11,656 bases of DNA from REEP01 sp964603915 (GTDB lineage Bacteria; Pseudomonadota; Alphaproteobacteria; Rhodospirillales; Defluviicoccaceae). Shown here piece after piece: positions 1 to 5,665 of the stretch. The notes beneath the pieces were generated by a model. That model saw only the letters and a list, made by a program, of their open reading frames with translations, did not search any database and was not told the DNA's origin. The position numbers and the translations under genes are program-made. The stretch is from assembly GCA_964603915.1 (NCBI GenBank), contig CAZRWU010000100.1:1-11656 (forward strand), read 5' to 3'. Numbering within the stretch: position 1 is the first letter of the stretch; each line of letters begins with the position of its first letter.

Positions 1-40
1 GGCTCCTGCAATGGACGCCCCGGCTCCCTCTGTCCTTACC

Positions 41-1339
41 TTAAAGGCCGGCGGGGACGGCGCTGCCGAACTTCGGCTCTTCGCAGTTGCCGCAAACCCA
101 CGGGAAGGTCCAATCGGCTGTCAGCTTGGCGCTTTCCGGAATGTAATCGGACCATGCGTCGCCGATGACGTCTTCCTCCGTCTGCCAAACGATCTGAAAC
201 TGACCGCCAGGCTGGATCTCACCGATGAGCACCGGCTTGGAAAGGTGATGATTGGCGTTCATCACCGCCTCTCCGCCGGTCAGGTTCTTCACCTTCTGTC
301 CGTACATGGCCTGACGGACGGCATCGACATTCGTCGTTCCGGCCTGCTCGACAGCCTGAACCCACATGTTGAAACCGATATAGTGTGCCTCCATGGGATC
401 GTTGGTGACGCGCTGCGGGTTGCCGATAAAAGCATGCCAGTTGCCGATGAACTCTTCGTTCTCCGGCGAATCGACGCTCATGAAGTAGTTCCAGGCCGCG
501 AGATGGCCGACCAGCGGAGCCGTATCCAGTCCGGCGAGTTCCTCTTCGCCGACCGAAAAAGCGACAACAGGAATGTCCTCGGCGCTGATGCCCTGATTGG
601 CCAATTCCTTGTAGAAGGGGACATTGGCATCACCGTTGATGGTGGAAATCACGGCTGTGCGTTTTCCTGCGGTGCCGAACTGTTTCACTTCGGCGACGAT
701 CGTCTGCCAGTCGGAATGGCCGAAAGGCGTGTAATTTTCCATGATGTCATCGTCGGAAACACCCTGAGCGTTCAAGAACGCGCGCAAAATTTTGTTTGTT
801 GTGCGCGGGTACACGTAATCGGTGCCGAGAAGGACCCACCGTTCGGCGCCGCCGCCGTCCTCGCTCATCAGATACTCGACGGCAGGAATGGCCTGCTGAT
901 TCGGCGCCGCGCCGGTGTAGAAAACGTTTCGTGAGCTTTCCTCGCCCTCGTACTGAACCGGGTAGAACAACAGGCCGTTCAGTTCCTCGAATACCGGAAG
1001 AACCGACTTTCGCGATACCGACGTCCAGCAGCCAAATACAACATCGACTTTGTCTTTTTGAATCAGTTCTCGCGCTTTTTCTGCGAACAATGGCCAATTG
1101 GAAGCGGGATCGACAACCACCGCCTCGAGTTTCTTGCCAAGCACCCCGCCTTTGTTGTTCTGATCGTCAATCAGCATGAGCATGACATCCTTCAAGGTGG
1201 TCTCGCTGATCGCCATGGTCCCGGAGAGCGAGTGAAGAATGCCAACTTTGATGGTTTCTGCCGCTTGAGCGACGCTGCCGGTGATTATGGCAACGGCAAT
1301 GGCGACGAAGCCTGCCAACACACGAAAGCCTTTTTTCAT
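41..1339 (-). CDS. urtA: Urea ABC transporter substrate-binding protein UrtA
   Basis: Periplasmic binding protein that captures urea (or short-chain amides) for the UrtBCDE ABC importer, a nitrogen-scavenging system. The 432-aa product is the usual family length. Residues 1-26 form a signal peptide (basic MKKGFR, hydrophobic core, cleavage expected after AQA). The mature protein opens with IKVGILHSLSGTMAISE and carries further stretches I recognise as typical of UrtA, such as DPASNWPLFAEKAREL, VFGCWTSVSRKSVLPVFEE and LLFYPVQYEGEE. The C-terminus has the HHLSKPVLIGEIQ segment and the VCGNCEEP motif with its Cys pair. I chose the ATG at 1339 over an in-frame upstream start at 1372 because it follows an AGGGGAG ribosome-binding site by 8 bases and gives a clean signal peptide. 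No terminator is visible after the TAA, so the transcript probably continues into urtB outside the window. The distinction from other amide-binding homologues such as FmdD rests on remembered family sequence. Confidence 0.95.
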   Translation of the reverse strand: MKKGFRVLAGFVAIAVAIITGSVAQAAETIKVGILHSLSGTMAISETTLKDVMLMLIDDQNNKGGVLGKKLEAVVVDPASNWPLFAEKARELIQKDKVDVVFGCWTSVSRKSVLPVFEELNGLLFYPVQYEGEESSRNVFYTGAAPNQQAIPAVEYLMSEDGGGAERWVLLGTDYVYPRTTNKILRAFLNAQGVSDDDIMENYTPFGHSDWQTIVAEVKQFGTAGKRTAVISTINGDANVPFYKELANQGISAEDIPVVAFSVGEEELAGLDTAPLVGHLAAWNYFMSVDSPENEEFIGNWHAFIGNPQRVTNDPMEAHYIGFNMWVQAVEQAGTTNVDAVRQAMYGQKVKNLTGGEAVMNANHHLSKPVLIGEIQPGGQFQIVWQTEEDVIGDAWSDYIPESAKLTADWTFPWVCGNCEEPKFGSAVPAGL

Positions 1340-1742
1340 TGTTAGTACTCCCCTACGGCCTGAACATGCCACGGTGGCAAGATCAGCAAGACGCGGGCCA
1401 CTTCACGCCGCCATTCGCGGGGTATGGGCAAAAAACCTACATCTTCAATGTATTAGCGTTGAAGAAAGGAAGTCGATTAGGGATGTGTGCAATGGGCAGT
1501 TGCTGCCTTATTTTTAGGCAAATTCTCTGGGACGACTAAAAAGTAGGCTGTCAGCCCGGAACCGTCACAAGGAGAGACAAGGCCCAGCGAATCCAACCCG
1601 TGCCGTGATTTTGCCACGGTCGATGCCTATCGCATAGGCCTGCCCCATTATGGGCTTGGATTTGCAAGAATTAAGATTATCTTCAGTTTAACGCAGACGG
1701 CCGGTTAAACGAACGGCCGCGGAACAAGGGACTTAAATCGCA
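1340..1742. promoter_or_regulatory. Non-coding divergent region between urtA and the GcrA-like mini-gene
   Basis: About 400 bases without a convincing gene, less GC-rich than the flanks. It must hold the urtA promoter (minus strand) and the promoter of the small gene at 1743 (plus). Visible structures are a 13-base palindrome at 1367-1379, an inverted repeat GCCTAT/ATAGGC at 1625-1639 and CCGTG/CACGG at 1603-1619. CGGCCG occurs twice, at 1698-1703 and 1714-1719, each copy preceded by A, with GGTTAAAC between them. The GGTTAA reads TTAACC on the minus strand, a CtrA-like half-site core, but one 6-mer is weak evidence. I searched by eye for a sigma-54 -24/-12 pair (GG-N10-GC) facing urtA, expected if nitrogen control were direct, and found none. 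Confidence 0.5.
1367..1379. promoter_or_regulatory. 13-base palindrome upstream of urtA
   Basis: TGCCAC-G-GTGGCA is a perfect inverted repeat with a 1-base centre. It lies 27 bases upstream of the urtA start codon and just ahead of its ribosome-binding site. The left nine bases (TGCCACGGT) recur at 1612-1620. The position and symmetry suit a repressor or activator site, or a short leader hairpin, but no regulator is identified. Confidence 0.35.
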
Positions 1743-1949
1743 ATGCCAAAAGACATGCCCTTCACCATCGAGAAGGAAAGGGTAAGCTTAGCGGATGCAG
1801 GCCAATCTCGCTGCCGTTGGATTGTGCGCCGCGAGAGCTTCGGTCATTTTTTGATCTGTGGTCAGCGGGTGCAGGTTGGTTCATCGTATTGCGCCGAGCA
1901 CCATGAGCGTGTTTGGCGCGCCAGTCAGGATCGCCGCGGTAGTACTTGA
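1743..1949 (+). CDS. Small GcrA C-terminal-like Cys/His protein
   Basis: A 68-aa protein with the spacing pattern C24-R-W ... F36-L-I-C39-G ... G46-S-S-Y-C50-x-x-H53-H54. From memory of the family, the same pattern (CxWP..F.FCG....G.PYC..H) closes GcrA, the alphaproteobacterial cell-cycle regulator that works with sigma-70 and methylated GANTC sites. GcrA's N-terminal helix-turn-helix (about 45 residues) is absent, so this would be the C-terminal module alone, perhaps a metal-binding or RNA-polymerase-contacting protein. The start ATG has AAGGGA about 11 bases upstream; a second ATG at 1755 is possible. It stands alone, converging on tspO. An overlapping minus-strand ORF (1762-1983) shows no family pattern and is taken as a shadow. 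Assignment rests on pattern recognition, not alignment. Confidence 0.6.
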   Translation: MPKDMPFTIEKERVSLADAGQSRCRWIVRRESFGHFLICGQRVQVGSSYCAEHHERVWRASQDRRGST

Positions 1950-1970
1950 CAGTTTTGTCGGGTAACCGCG

Positions 1971-1985
1971 CCATGAACTTCATGG
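1971..1985. repeat. Perfect 15-base palindrome between convergent genes
   Basis: CCATGAA-C-TTCATGG is a perfect inverted repeat with a single-base centre. It lies in the 115-base gap between the end of the GcrA-like gene (1949) and the end of tspO (2065). The 1-base centre makes it unlike a folded RNA hairpin and no T-tract follows, so a protein-binding site or chance is likelier than a terminator. Confidence 0.35.
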
Positions 1986-2064
1986 TACTCTACTGACAGG
2001 CAAAGCGTGCGCTCGGCAACGGCTGGCTGACCAACAATCACGGGTTTTGCAAGCGCTTCTGTCA

Positions 2065-2562
2065 TTAGGGAAACGGCTGGCCGTTCATTGCCCAGAACCC
2101 TGCGGTAAGGGCTGCGGCATACGCAACCCATAGAAGATAAGGGATGAGAAGCATCGCAGCCAGCCTGCTGATGCGCCGGAATGCTATTGCCGTCGCAGCG
2201 ATGGCGATCCACAAGATGATGATTTCGACAAGCGCGGCGCCAATCCACGTCATGCCGAAAAAGAGCGCCGTCCAAGCCAGATTCAACACAAGCTGAAAGG
2301 CGAATAGCGGTTGCGCCGATCCGCGCATGCCTTCCCGCCGCCACGCAAGCCAAGCGGCGACCGCCATCATGACGTAAAGGGCCGCCCAGACCGGGCCGAA
2401 GACCCAGTCGGGAGGCGCGAAAACCGGCCTTCTCAGGGTCTGGTACCACGTATCGACGGTTGTCGCCGTGATGGCGCCGCCAACCGCCATGACGCCTAGG
2501 CATACAGCCAGGAATCCCAATAATCCGGCATAGTCGCGGTAAGCTCTGATTCGCATTGTCAT
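2065..2562 (-). CDS. tspO: TspO/MBR family membrane protein (tryptophan-rich sensory protein)
   Basis: A 165-aa protein with five predicted membrane helices, the normal size for bacterial TspO, a porphyrin- and cholesterol-binding membrane protein related to the mitochondrial translocator protein. Recognisable family features are WY at 39-40 before the first loop, the block PPDWVFGPVW at 50-59, the Trp-rich helix AAWLAW, NLAW at 94-97 and PYLLWV in the last third. In Rhodobacter the homologue affects tetrapyrrole export and photosynthesis gene expression in response to oxygen; whether that holds here is unknown. The ATG at 2562 lacks a strong ribosome-binding site, and an ATG two codons later (2556) is equally possible. 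The gene stands alone, divergent from the DUF4864-like gene and convergent with the GcrA-like ORF. No pigment genes are visible nearby. Confidence 0.93.
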   Translation of the reverse strand: MTMRIRAYRDYAGLLGFLAVCLGVMAVGGAITATTVDTWYQTLRRPVFAPPDWVFGPVWAALYVMMAVAAWLAWRREGMRGSAQPLFAFQLVLNLAWTALFFGMTWIGAALVEIIILWIAIAATAIAFRRISRLAAMLLIPYLLWVAYAAALTAGFWAMNGQPFP

Positions 2563-2670
2563 GGCGCCGATGCTGTTATGCGGGACACGCGTACCCGGTG
2601 CTTGAAATTTATGGTAACTGGCCGCTACGATAGCCAGATATTGTTCAACAGCGTCAACGGGCGACCGACA

Positions 2671-3120
2671 ATGATGAAAGCATTGGTCTCTGTGATCTCC
2701 TTGGCAATTTCTCTATTTGCCCCAAAGGCCATGGCTGCGCCGGATTCGGTCGTTCTTCAGCAGCTGACCACCGAAGATCGCCCTGCCATTGAACTGGTCA
2801 TTCGGGAGCAGTTGATGGCTTTCCGTAACGACGACGCGGACGCGGCGTTCGCGTGCGCTGCCCCCCGGATCCGCAGCAAGTTCACGTCGCCGGCAGCATT
2901 TATCGCGACCGTCCGGACCCGCTACGCGCCTGTTTATTGTCCCCGTTGCGTTGAGTTCGGCGACCTCATCATGACCGATGCTGGGCCCCTGCAAACCGTG
3001 TTCCTGGTCGGGCCCGACAGCTTGTCAATTCTCGCGACTTTCTTGATGGAACGACAACTGAACGGGGAGTGGAAGATCGCCGGCTGTTGCCTGGAAGTCG
3101 ATGACGTCAAGGCTGCGTGA
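2671..3120 (+). CDS. Exported DUF4864-like protein
   Basis: A 149-aa protein of unknown function. Residues 1-22 form a signal peptide (MMKAL, hydrophobic stretch, APKAMA then AP), so the mature protein should be periplasmic. The mature part reads like the DUF4864 family as I remember it: an opening helix IELVIREQLMAFRNDDADAA, then SPAAFIATV, YAPVYCP, and a closing strand pair ending NGEWKIAGCCLE. This resembles the small alpha+beta barrel (NTF2-like) pattern, which is inference. The reading frame is open from an ATG at 2578, but the start at 2671 gives the signal peptide at the N-terminus; 2674 is an equally good second Met. Four cysteines occur in the mature region (AFACAAP, VYCPRC, GCC), unusual for such a short periplasmic protein. 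It is followed by a strong stem-loop. Nothing in the neighbours explains its role. Confidence 0.75.
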   Translation: MMKALVSVISLAISLFAPKAMAAPDSVVLQQLTTEDRPAIELVIREQLMAFRNDDADAAFACAAPRIRSKFTSPAAFIATVRTRYAPVYCPRCVEFGDLIMTDAGPLQTVFLVGPDSLSILATFLMERQLNGEWKIAGCCLEVDDVKAA

Positions 3121-3152
3121 AGATATCGTGTCAGACATGAGCTGACGCGTCT

Positions 3153-3227
3153 TGGCTGCGGCCTTCGGTCGTGGTGGGCGGGCGCGTAACCCAAAGCCGC
3201 TCTCGACCGGGACTATAGCCGCAGCCA
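3153..3227. repeat. 10-base inverted repeat with long loop
   Basis: TGGCTGCGGC at 3153-3162 is matched by GCCGCAGCCA at 3218-3227, a perfect 10-base inverted repeat enclosing 55 bases. It abuts the shorter-looped stem at 3229-3261, so the whole gap between the two convergent genes can fold into two adjacent stems. It may be part of a terminator region or a remnant of a small repeat element. Confidence 0.4.
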
Positions 3228-3228
3228 G

Positions 3229-3261
3229 GGGTCCGTCCGAGCGGCGATGACGGACGGACCC
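3229..3261. terminator. Strong stem-loop, probable bidirectional terminator
   Basis: GGGTCCGTCCG (3229-3239) and CGGACGGACCC (3251-3261) form a perfect 11-bp stem with an 11-base loop in the gap between two convergent genes, the DUF4864-like gene and ctrA. On the plus strand it is followed by AATAAAACGCACTTTTC, so the T-run is delayed rather than immediate. On the minus strand there is no T-run. The position between converging stop codons is the main support for terminator function. Confidence 0.65.
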
Positions 3262-3303
3262 AATAAAACGCACTTTTCTTCATCTCGGTCTTGTGGCAGT
3301 TCA

Positions 3304-4050
3304 TCAAGCGGCGACCGCCGTTGGGGTTGCAGCGTTCTCTGCCTTCGCTGCCGCGGCTTGAAGAGACCGATTGCCGATAGGATCGCGAAGCACGTAGCCC
3401 CGCCCCCATACAGTCTCGATATAGCTTTCGCCACCCGTGGCCATCGCCAATTTTTTCCTCAGCTTGCAAATGAAAACGTCGACGATCTTGAGCTCCGGTT
3501 CGTCCATCCCGCCGTACAAATGGTTCAGAAACATCTCCTTGGTCAGCGTCGTCCCCTTGCGCAACGAAAGCAGCTCCAACATACCGTATTCCTTTCCGGT
3601 AAGATGGAGAGGCTGACCACGAACTTCGGCCGATCTCGCCGCGACGTCGACCGTGAGGTGACCCGTCTGGATCACGGAATGGGCATGGCCTTTCGAGCGA
3701 CGGACAATGGCGTGGATGCGCGCAACCAACTCAGCCCTGTTGAACGGCTTCGTCAGGTAGTCGTCGGCGCCGCAAGTTAGAGCCTTCACCTTGCTTTCCG
3801 CTTGAGCGACGCCGGAAATGACGATCACCGGCGTGTGGACCCGCGCCCGTCGCAGCTTGCGCAGGACTTCGATCCCATCGGTGTCGGGGAGCGTCAGCTC
3901 AAGCAGGATGATGTCATAGTCGTAGAGCTTGCCGATTTCAAAGCCGTCCTCGCCTCGGTTGGCGGTATCCACCACCATTCCTTCAGACTTGAGCATGGCC
4001 TCGACGGCTTGCGTTAGCACCACGTCGTTATCGATGAGCAGCACACGCAT
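3304..4050 (-). CDS. ctrA: CtrA-like response regulator with Glu at the phospho-acceptor site
   Basis: OmpR-type response regulator of 248 aa, recognisable as CtrA, the alphaproteobacterial regulator of cell cycle and motility genes. The receiver spans about 1-118 and the winged-helix DNA-binding domain about 125-224. The latter includes HLTGKEYGMLELLSLRKG, KEMFLNHLYGGMDEPELK and YIETVWGRGYVLRDP, nearly identical to Caulobacter CtrA as I remember it. The receiver departs from the family: residue 51 is Glu (codon GAG, 3898-3900) where CtrA has the phosphorylated Asp, and residue 8 is Asn (3927 is not involved; the codon is AAC at 4027-4029) where the acidic pair has Asp. S79 and K101, which complete the active site, are kept. 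The tail ends in AVAA, compatible with the hydrophobic C-terminus that ClpXP uses on CtrA. The ATG at 4050 was preferred over an upstream in-frame one at 4131 because it starts MRVLLI and has GGAGA 9 bases upstream. It is divergent from fliI. Confidence 0.93.
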   Translation of the reverse strand: MRVLLIDNDVVLTQAVEAMLKSEGMVVDTANRGEDGFEIGKLYDYDIILLELTLPDTDGIEVLRKLRRARVHTPVIVISGVAQAESKVKALTCGADDYLTKPFNRAELVARIHAIVRRSKGHAHSVIQTGHLTVDVAARSAEVRGQPLHLTGKEYGMLELLSLRKGTTLTKEMFLNHLYGGMDEPELKIVDVFICKLRKKLAMATGGESYIETVWGRGYVLRDPIGNRSLQAAAAKAENAATPTAVAA

Positions 4051-4072
4051 TTTGCAATCTCCGATGGTGTTC

Positions 4073-4090
4073 TTAACGGTAATTAACCAT
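4073..4090 (+). promoter_or_regulatory. Putative CtrA binding site
   Basis: The sequence TTAACGGTAATTAACCAT contains two TTAA half-sites separated by 6 bases, one short of the classical TTAA-N7-TTAAC CtrA box. Its right end is TTAACCAT, the half-site form often associated with CtrA in alphaproteobacteria. It lies 23-40 bases upstream of the ctrA start codon, which suggests autoregulation, and it could also influence fliI. The non-standard spacing lowers confidence. Confidence 0.5.
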
Positions 4091-4122
4091 GAATACGTGT
4101 ATACCTTCTCCCCAGTTGGGTT

Positions 4123-4137
4123 GCAATTCAAAATTGC
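4123..4137. promoter_or_regulatory. Palindrome GCAATT-CAA-AATTGC in ctrA-fliI gap
   Basis: A perfect 6-bp inverted repeat with a 3-base centre, about 75-90 bases upstream of the ctrA start and about 185-200 upstream of fliI. It may be an operator for a dimeric regulator. AT-rich palindromes are common in intergenic DNA, so this is tentative. Confidence 0.3.
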
Positions 4138-4321
4138 TTATCTCAGAAAAATACATCTTGTAATTGTAGCAAATCGCACTAACGTTCTGATATATAAGAG
4201 AATTTTCCGAAATTTTCGTGCTGCTATCAGGTATTGTCGGTCGCCTTCAAATCATATTCTGCAACTTTGGGACGAACATGGCCACACAAGCAAAGCTTTT
4301 TTATCGGGGAAACATCCAGCG

Positions 4322-5659
4322 ATGTTGATCCAGACGATCGTCGACGAACTGGATCGGTTGCCGGACTTCACCACTTATGGTCGTGTCACGTCCATCGTCG
4401 GTCTTCTCGTGGAGGTTGAGGGTCTGGAAGACTGCCTGTCTATTGGAGATCATTGTCGATTGGCGACCCGTAACGGGCGGCCCATTCTCGCTGAGGTTGT
4501 CGGTGCGAAAGCAGGACGCGTTCTCGTCATGCCCCTCGGTCCGCTTGAGGGTGTCGGCCTGGGTTGCCGCGTTGAGGTTTCTCCCGGCGGGCCGGTTTTG
4601 TATCCTCATCCCGCATGGCTTGGACGCGTGGTCAACGCTTTCGGGGAGCCGCTGGACGGCAAGGGGCCGCTTCCTTTGGGCTCTGTCCCTTGCCGTATTC
4701 AGACCGCGCCGCCGCCAGCGCACAGCCGCCAGCGCATAGGCGCCAGGCTTAACCTCGGCGTTCGCGCGATCAATGCCTTTCTGACATGTTGTCGGGGCCA
4801 GAGGATGGGCATCTTTGCCGGCTCAGGCGTTGGCAAGTCGACCCTCATGGCGATGATGGCCCGCTCCTCCGAGCTTGACGTGAATGTCATCGGTCTTGTC
4901 GGAGAGCGCGGACGCGAGGCGCGGGAATTCATTGAGGACGATCTGGGTTCCGAAGGCATGGCGCGCAGCATCGTGGTCGTCGCGACCTCGGACGAACCTC
5001 CCCTCGTTCGCCGTCAAGCCGCTTACACCATGATGGCCATTGCCGAGTTCTATCGCGACCAAGGCCGGGACGTCTTGTGCCTGATGGACAGCGTCACGCG
5101 CTTCGCGATGGCTCAGCGGGAGATCGGGTTGTCGGCCGGCGAGCCGCCCGCGACCAAGGGGTACACGCCATCCGTGTTTGCGGAGTTGCCGCGACTTCTG
5201 GAGCGGGCGGGGCCAGGCGGTGAGGGCCAAGGCAGTATTACCGGGCTCTTCACGGTTCTGGTCGAAGGCGATGATCATAACGAGCCCGTCGCCGACGCCG
5301 TGCGCGGCATTCTCGATGGCCATATCGTTCTCGATCGCGCCGTCGCCGAACGTGGCCGGTTCCCCGCGATCAATCTTCTCAAGAGCGTCTCGCGGAGCAT
5401 GCCGGGATGCAACACGCCCGAGCAAACCGGCCTTGTTTCCCGGGCGCGCCGCCTTATCGCGACTTACGAAGATATGGCGGAACTGATCCGCCTCGGCGCC
5501 TACCGCCGAGGCGCCGATCCAGCGGTCGAGGAAGCAATTCGCTATTATCCTGCCCTGGAGGGGTTTCTTGCGCAAAGCAAAACCGAAGCGACAACCCTCG
5601 AAGACTCGTTGGCCGCATTGCGCGCCATTCTCGGCACACCCGTCGACAATCGGGAATAG
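4322..5659 (+). CDS. fliI: Flagellar type III export ATPase FliI
   Basis: Cytoplasmic ATPase of the flagellar type III secretion apparatus. It forms a hexamer with FliH and FliJ below the export gate and uses ATP to unload chaperones and substrates. The 445-aa product is the normal length. The N-terminal beta-barrel domain covers about 1-95 (YGRVTSIVGLLVEVEG). The ATPase domain has Walker A AGSGVGKS at 166-173, the catalytic Glu in GLVGERGRE near 195, and Walker B VLCLMD at 251-256. These are followed by SVTRFAMAQREIGLSAGEPP and KGYTPSVFAELPRLLERAG, typical of FliI rather than F1-beta. The C-terminal helical domain ends near 445. The frame is open far upstream into ctrA, but the ATG at 4322 gives the expected FliI N-terminus, with GGGGA about 12 bases before it. 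fliJ follows 6 bases after the stop, so the two are co-transcribed. Confidence 0.96.
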   Translation: MLIQTIVDELDRLPDFTTYGRVTSIVGLLVEVEGLEDCLSIGDHCRLATRNGRPILAEVVGAKAGRVLVMPLGPLEGVGLGCRVEVSPGGPVLYPHPAWLGRVVNAFGEPLDGKGPLPLGSVPCRIQTAPPPAHSRQRIGARLNLGVRAINAFLTCCRGQRMGIFAGSGVGKSTLMAMMARSSELDVNVIGLVGERGREAREFIEDDLGSEGMARSIVVVATSDEPPLVRRQAAYTMMAIAEFYRDQGRDVLCLMDSVTRFAMAQREIGLSAGEPPATKGYTPSVFAELPRLLERAGPGGEGQGSITGLFTVLVEGDDHNEPVADAVRGILDGHIVLDRAVAERGRFPAINLLKSVSRSMPGCNTPEQTGLVSRARRLIATYEDMAELIRLGAYRRGADPAVEEAIRYYPALEGFLAQSKTEATTLEDSLAALRAILGTPVDNRE

Positions 5660-5665
5660 CGGACG

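Larger units (their letters stand above)
4051..4321. promoter_or_regulatory. Divergent ctrA-fliI promoter region
   Basis: A 271-base AT-rich gap between divergently transcribed ctrA and fliI, clearly less GC-rich than the genes on either side. It must hold both promoters. Visible elements are the TTAAC (4073-4077) and TTAACCAT (4083-4090) pair, a palindrome at 4123-4137, and a small CGAAA-T-TTTCG palindrome close to 4210. A short ORF of 16 codons (4278-4328) overlaps the fliI start. I could not find a sigma-54 GG-N10-GC pair facing fliI. No -35/-10 pair is clear enough to place. Confidence 0.6.

Noticed and set aside
11..934. Long plus-strand ORF (307 aa) opposite urtA
   Set aside because: It is the antisense shadow of urtA in GC-rich DNA, with no recognisable domain or ribosome-binding site.
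1925..2503. 192-aa minus-strand ORF overlapping tspO in another frame
   Set aside because: Arg/His-rich product typical of a shifted frame; the tspO frame has clear family motifs.
3247..3780. 177-aa plus-strand ORF opposite ctrA
   Set aside because: Antisense to the highly conserved CtrA DNA-binding domain, with no own signals.
4051..4131. Upstream in-frame start of ctrA at 4131 (27 extra residues)
   Set aside because: The extra residues do not match the family, and the ATG at 4050 has a good ribosome-binding site and the canonical MRVLLI start. The extension would also bury the CtrA-like box in coding sequence.
3929..4321. In-frame N-terminal extension of fliI to 3929
   Set aside because: It would overlap the ctrA coding region and cross the AT-rich promoter gap; the predicted residues have no FliI character, and the ATG at 4322 gives the expected N-terminus.
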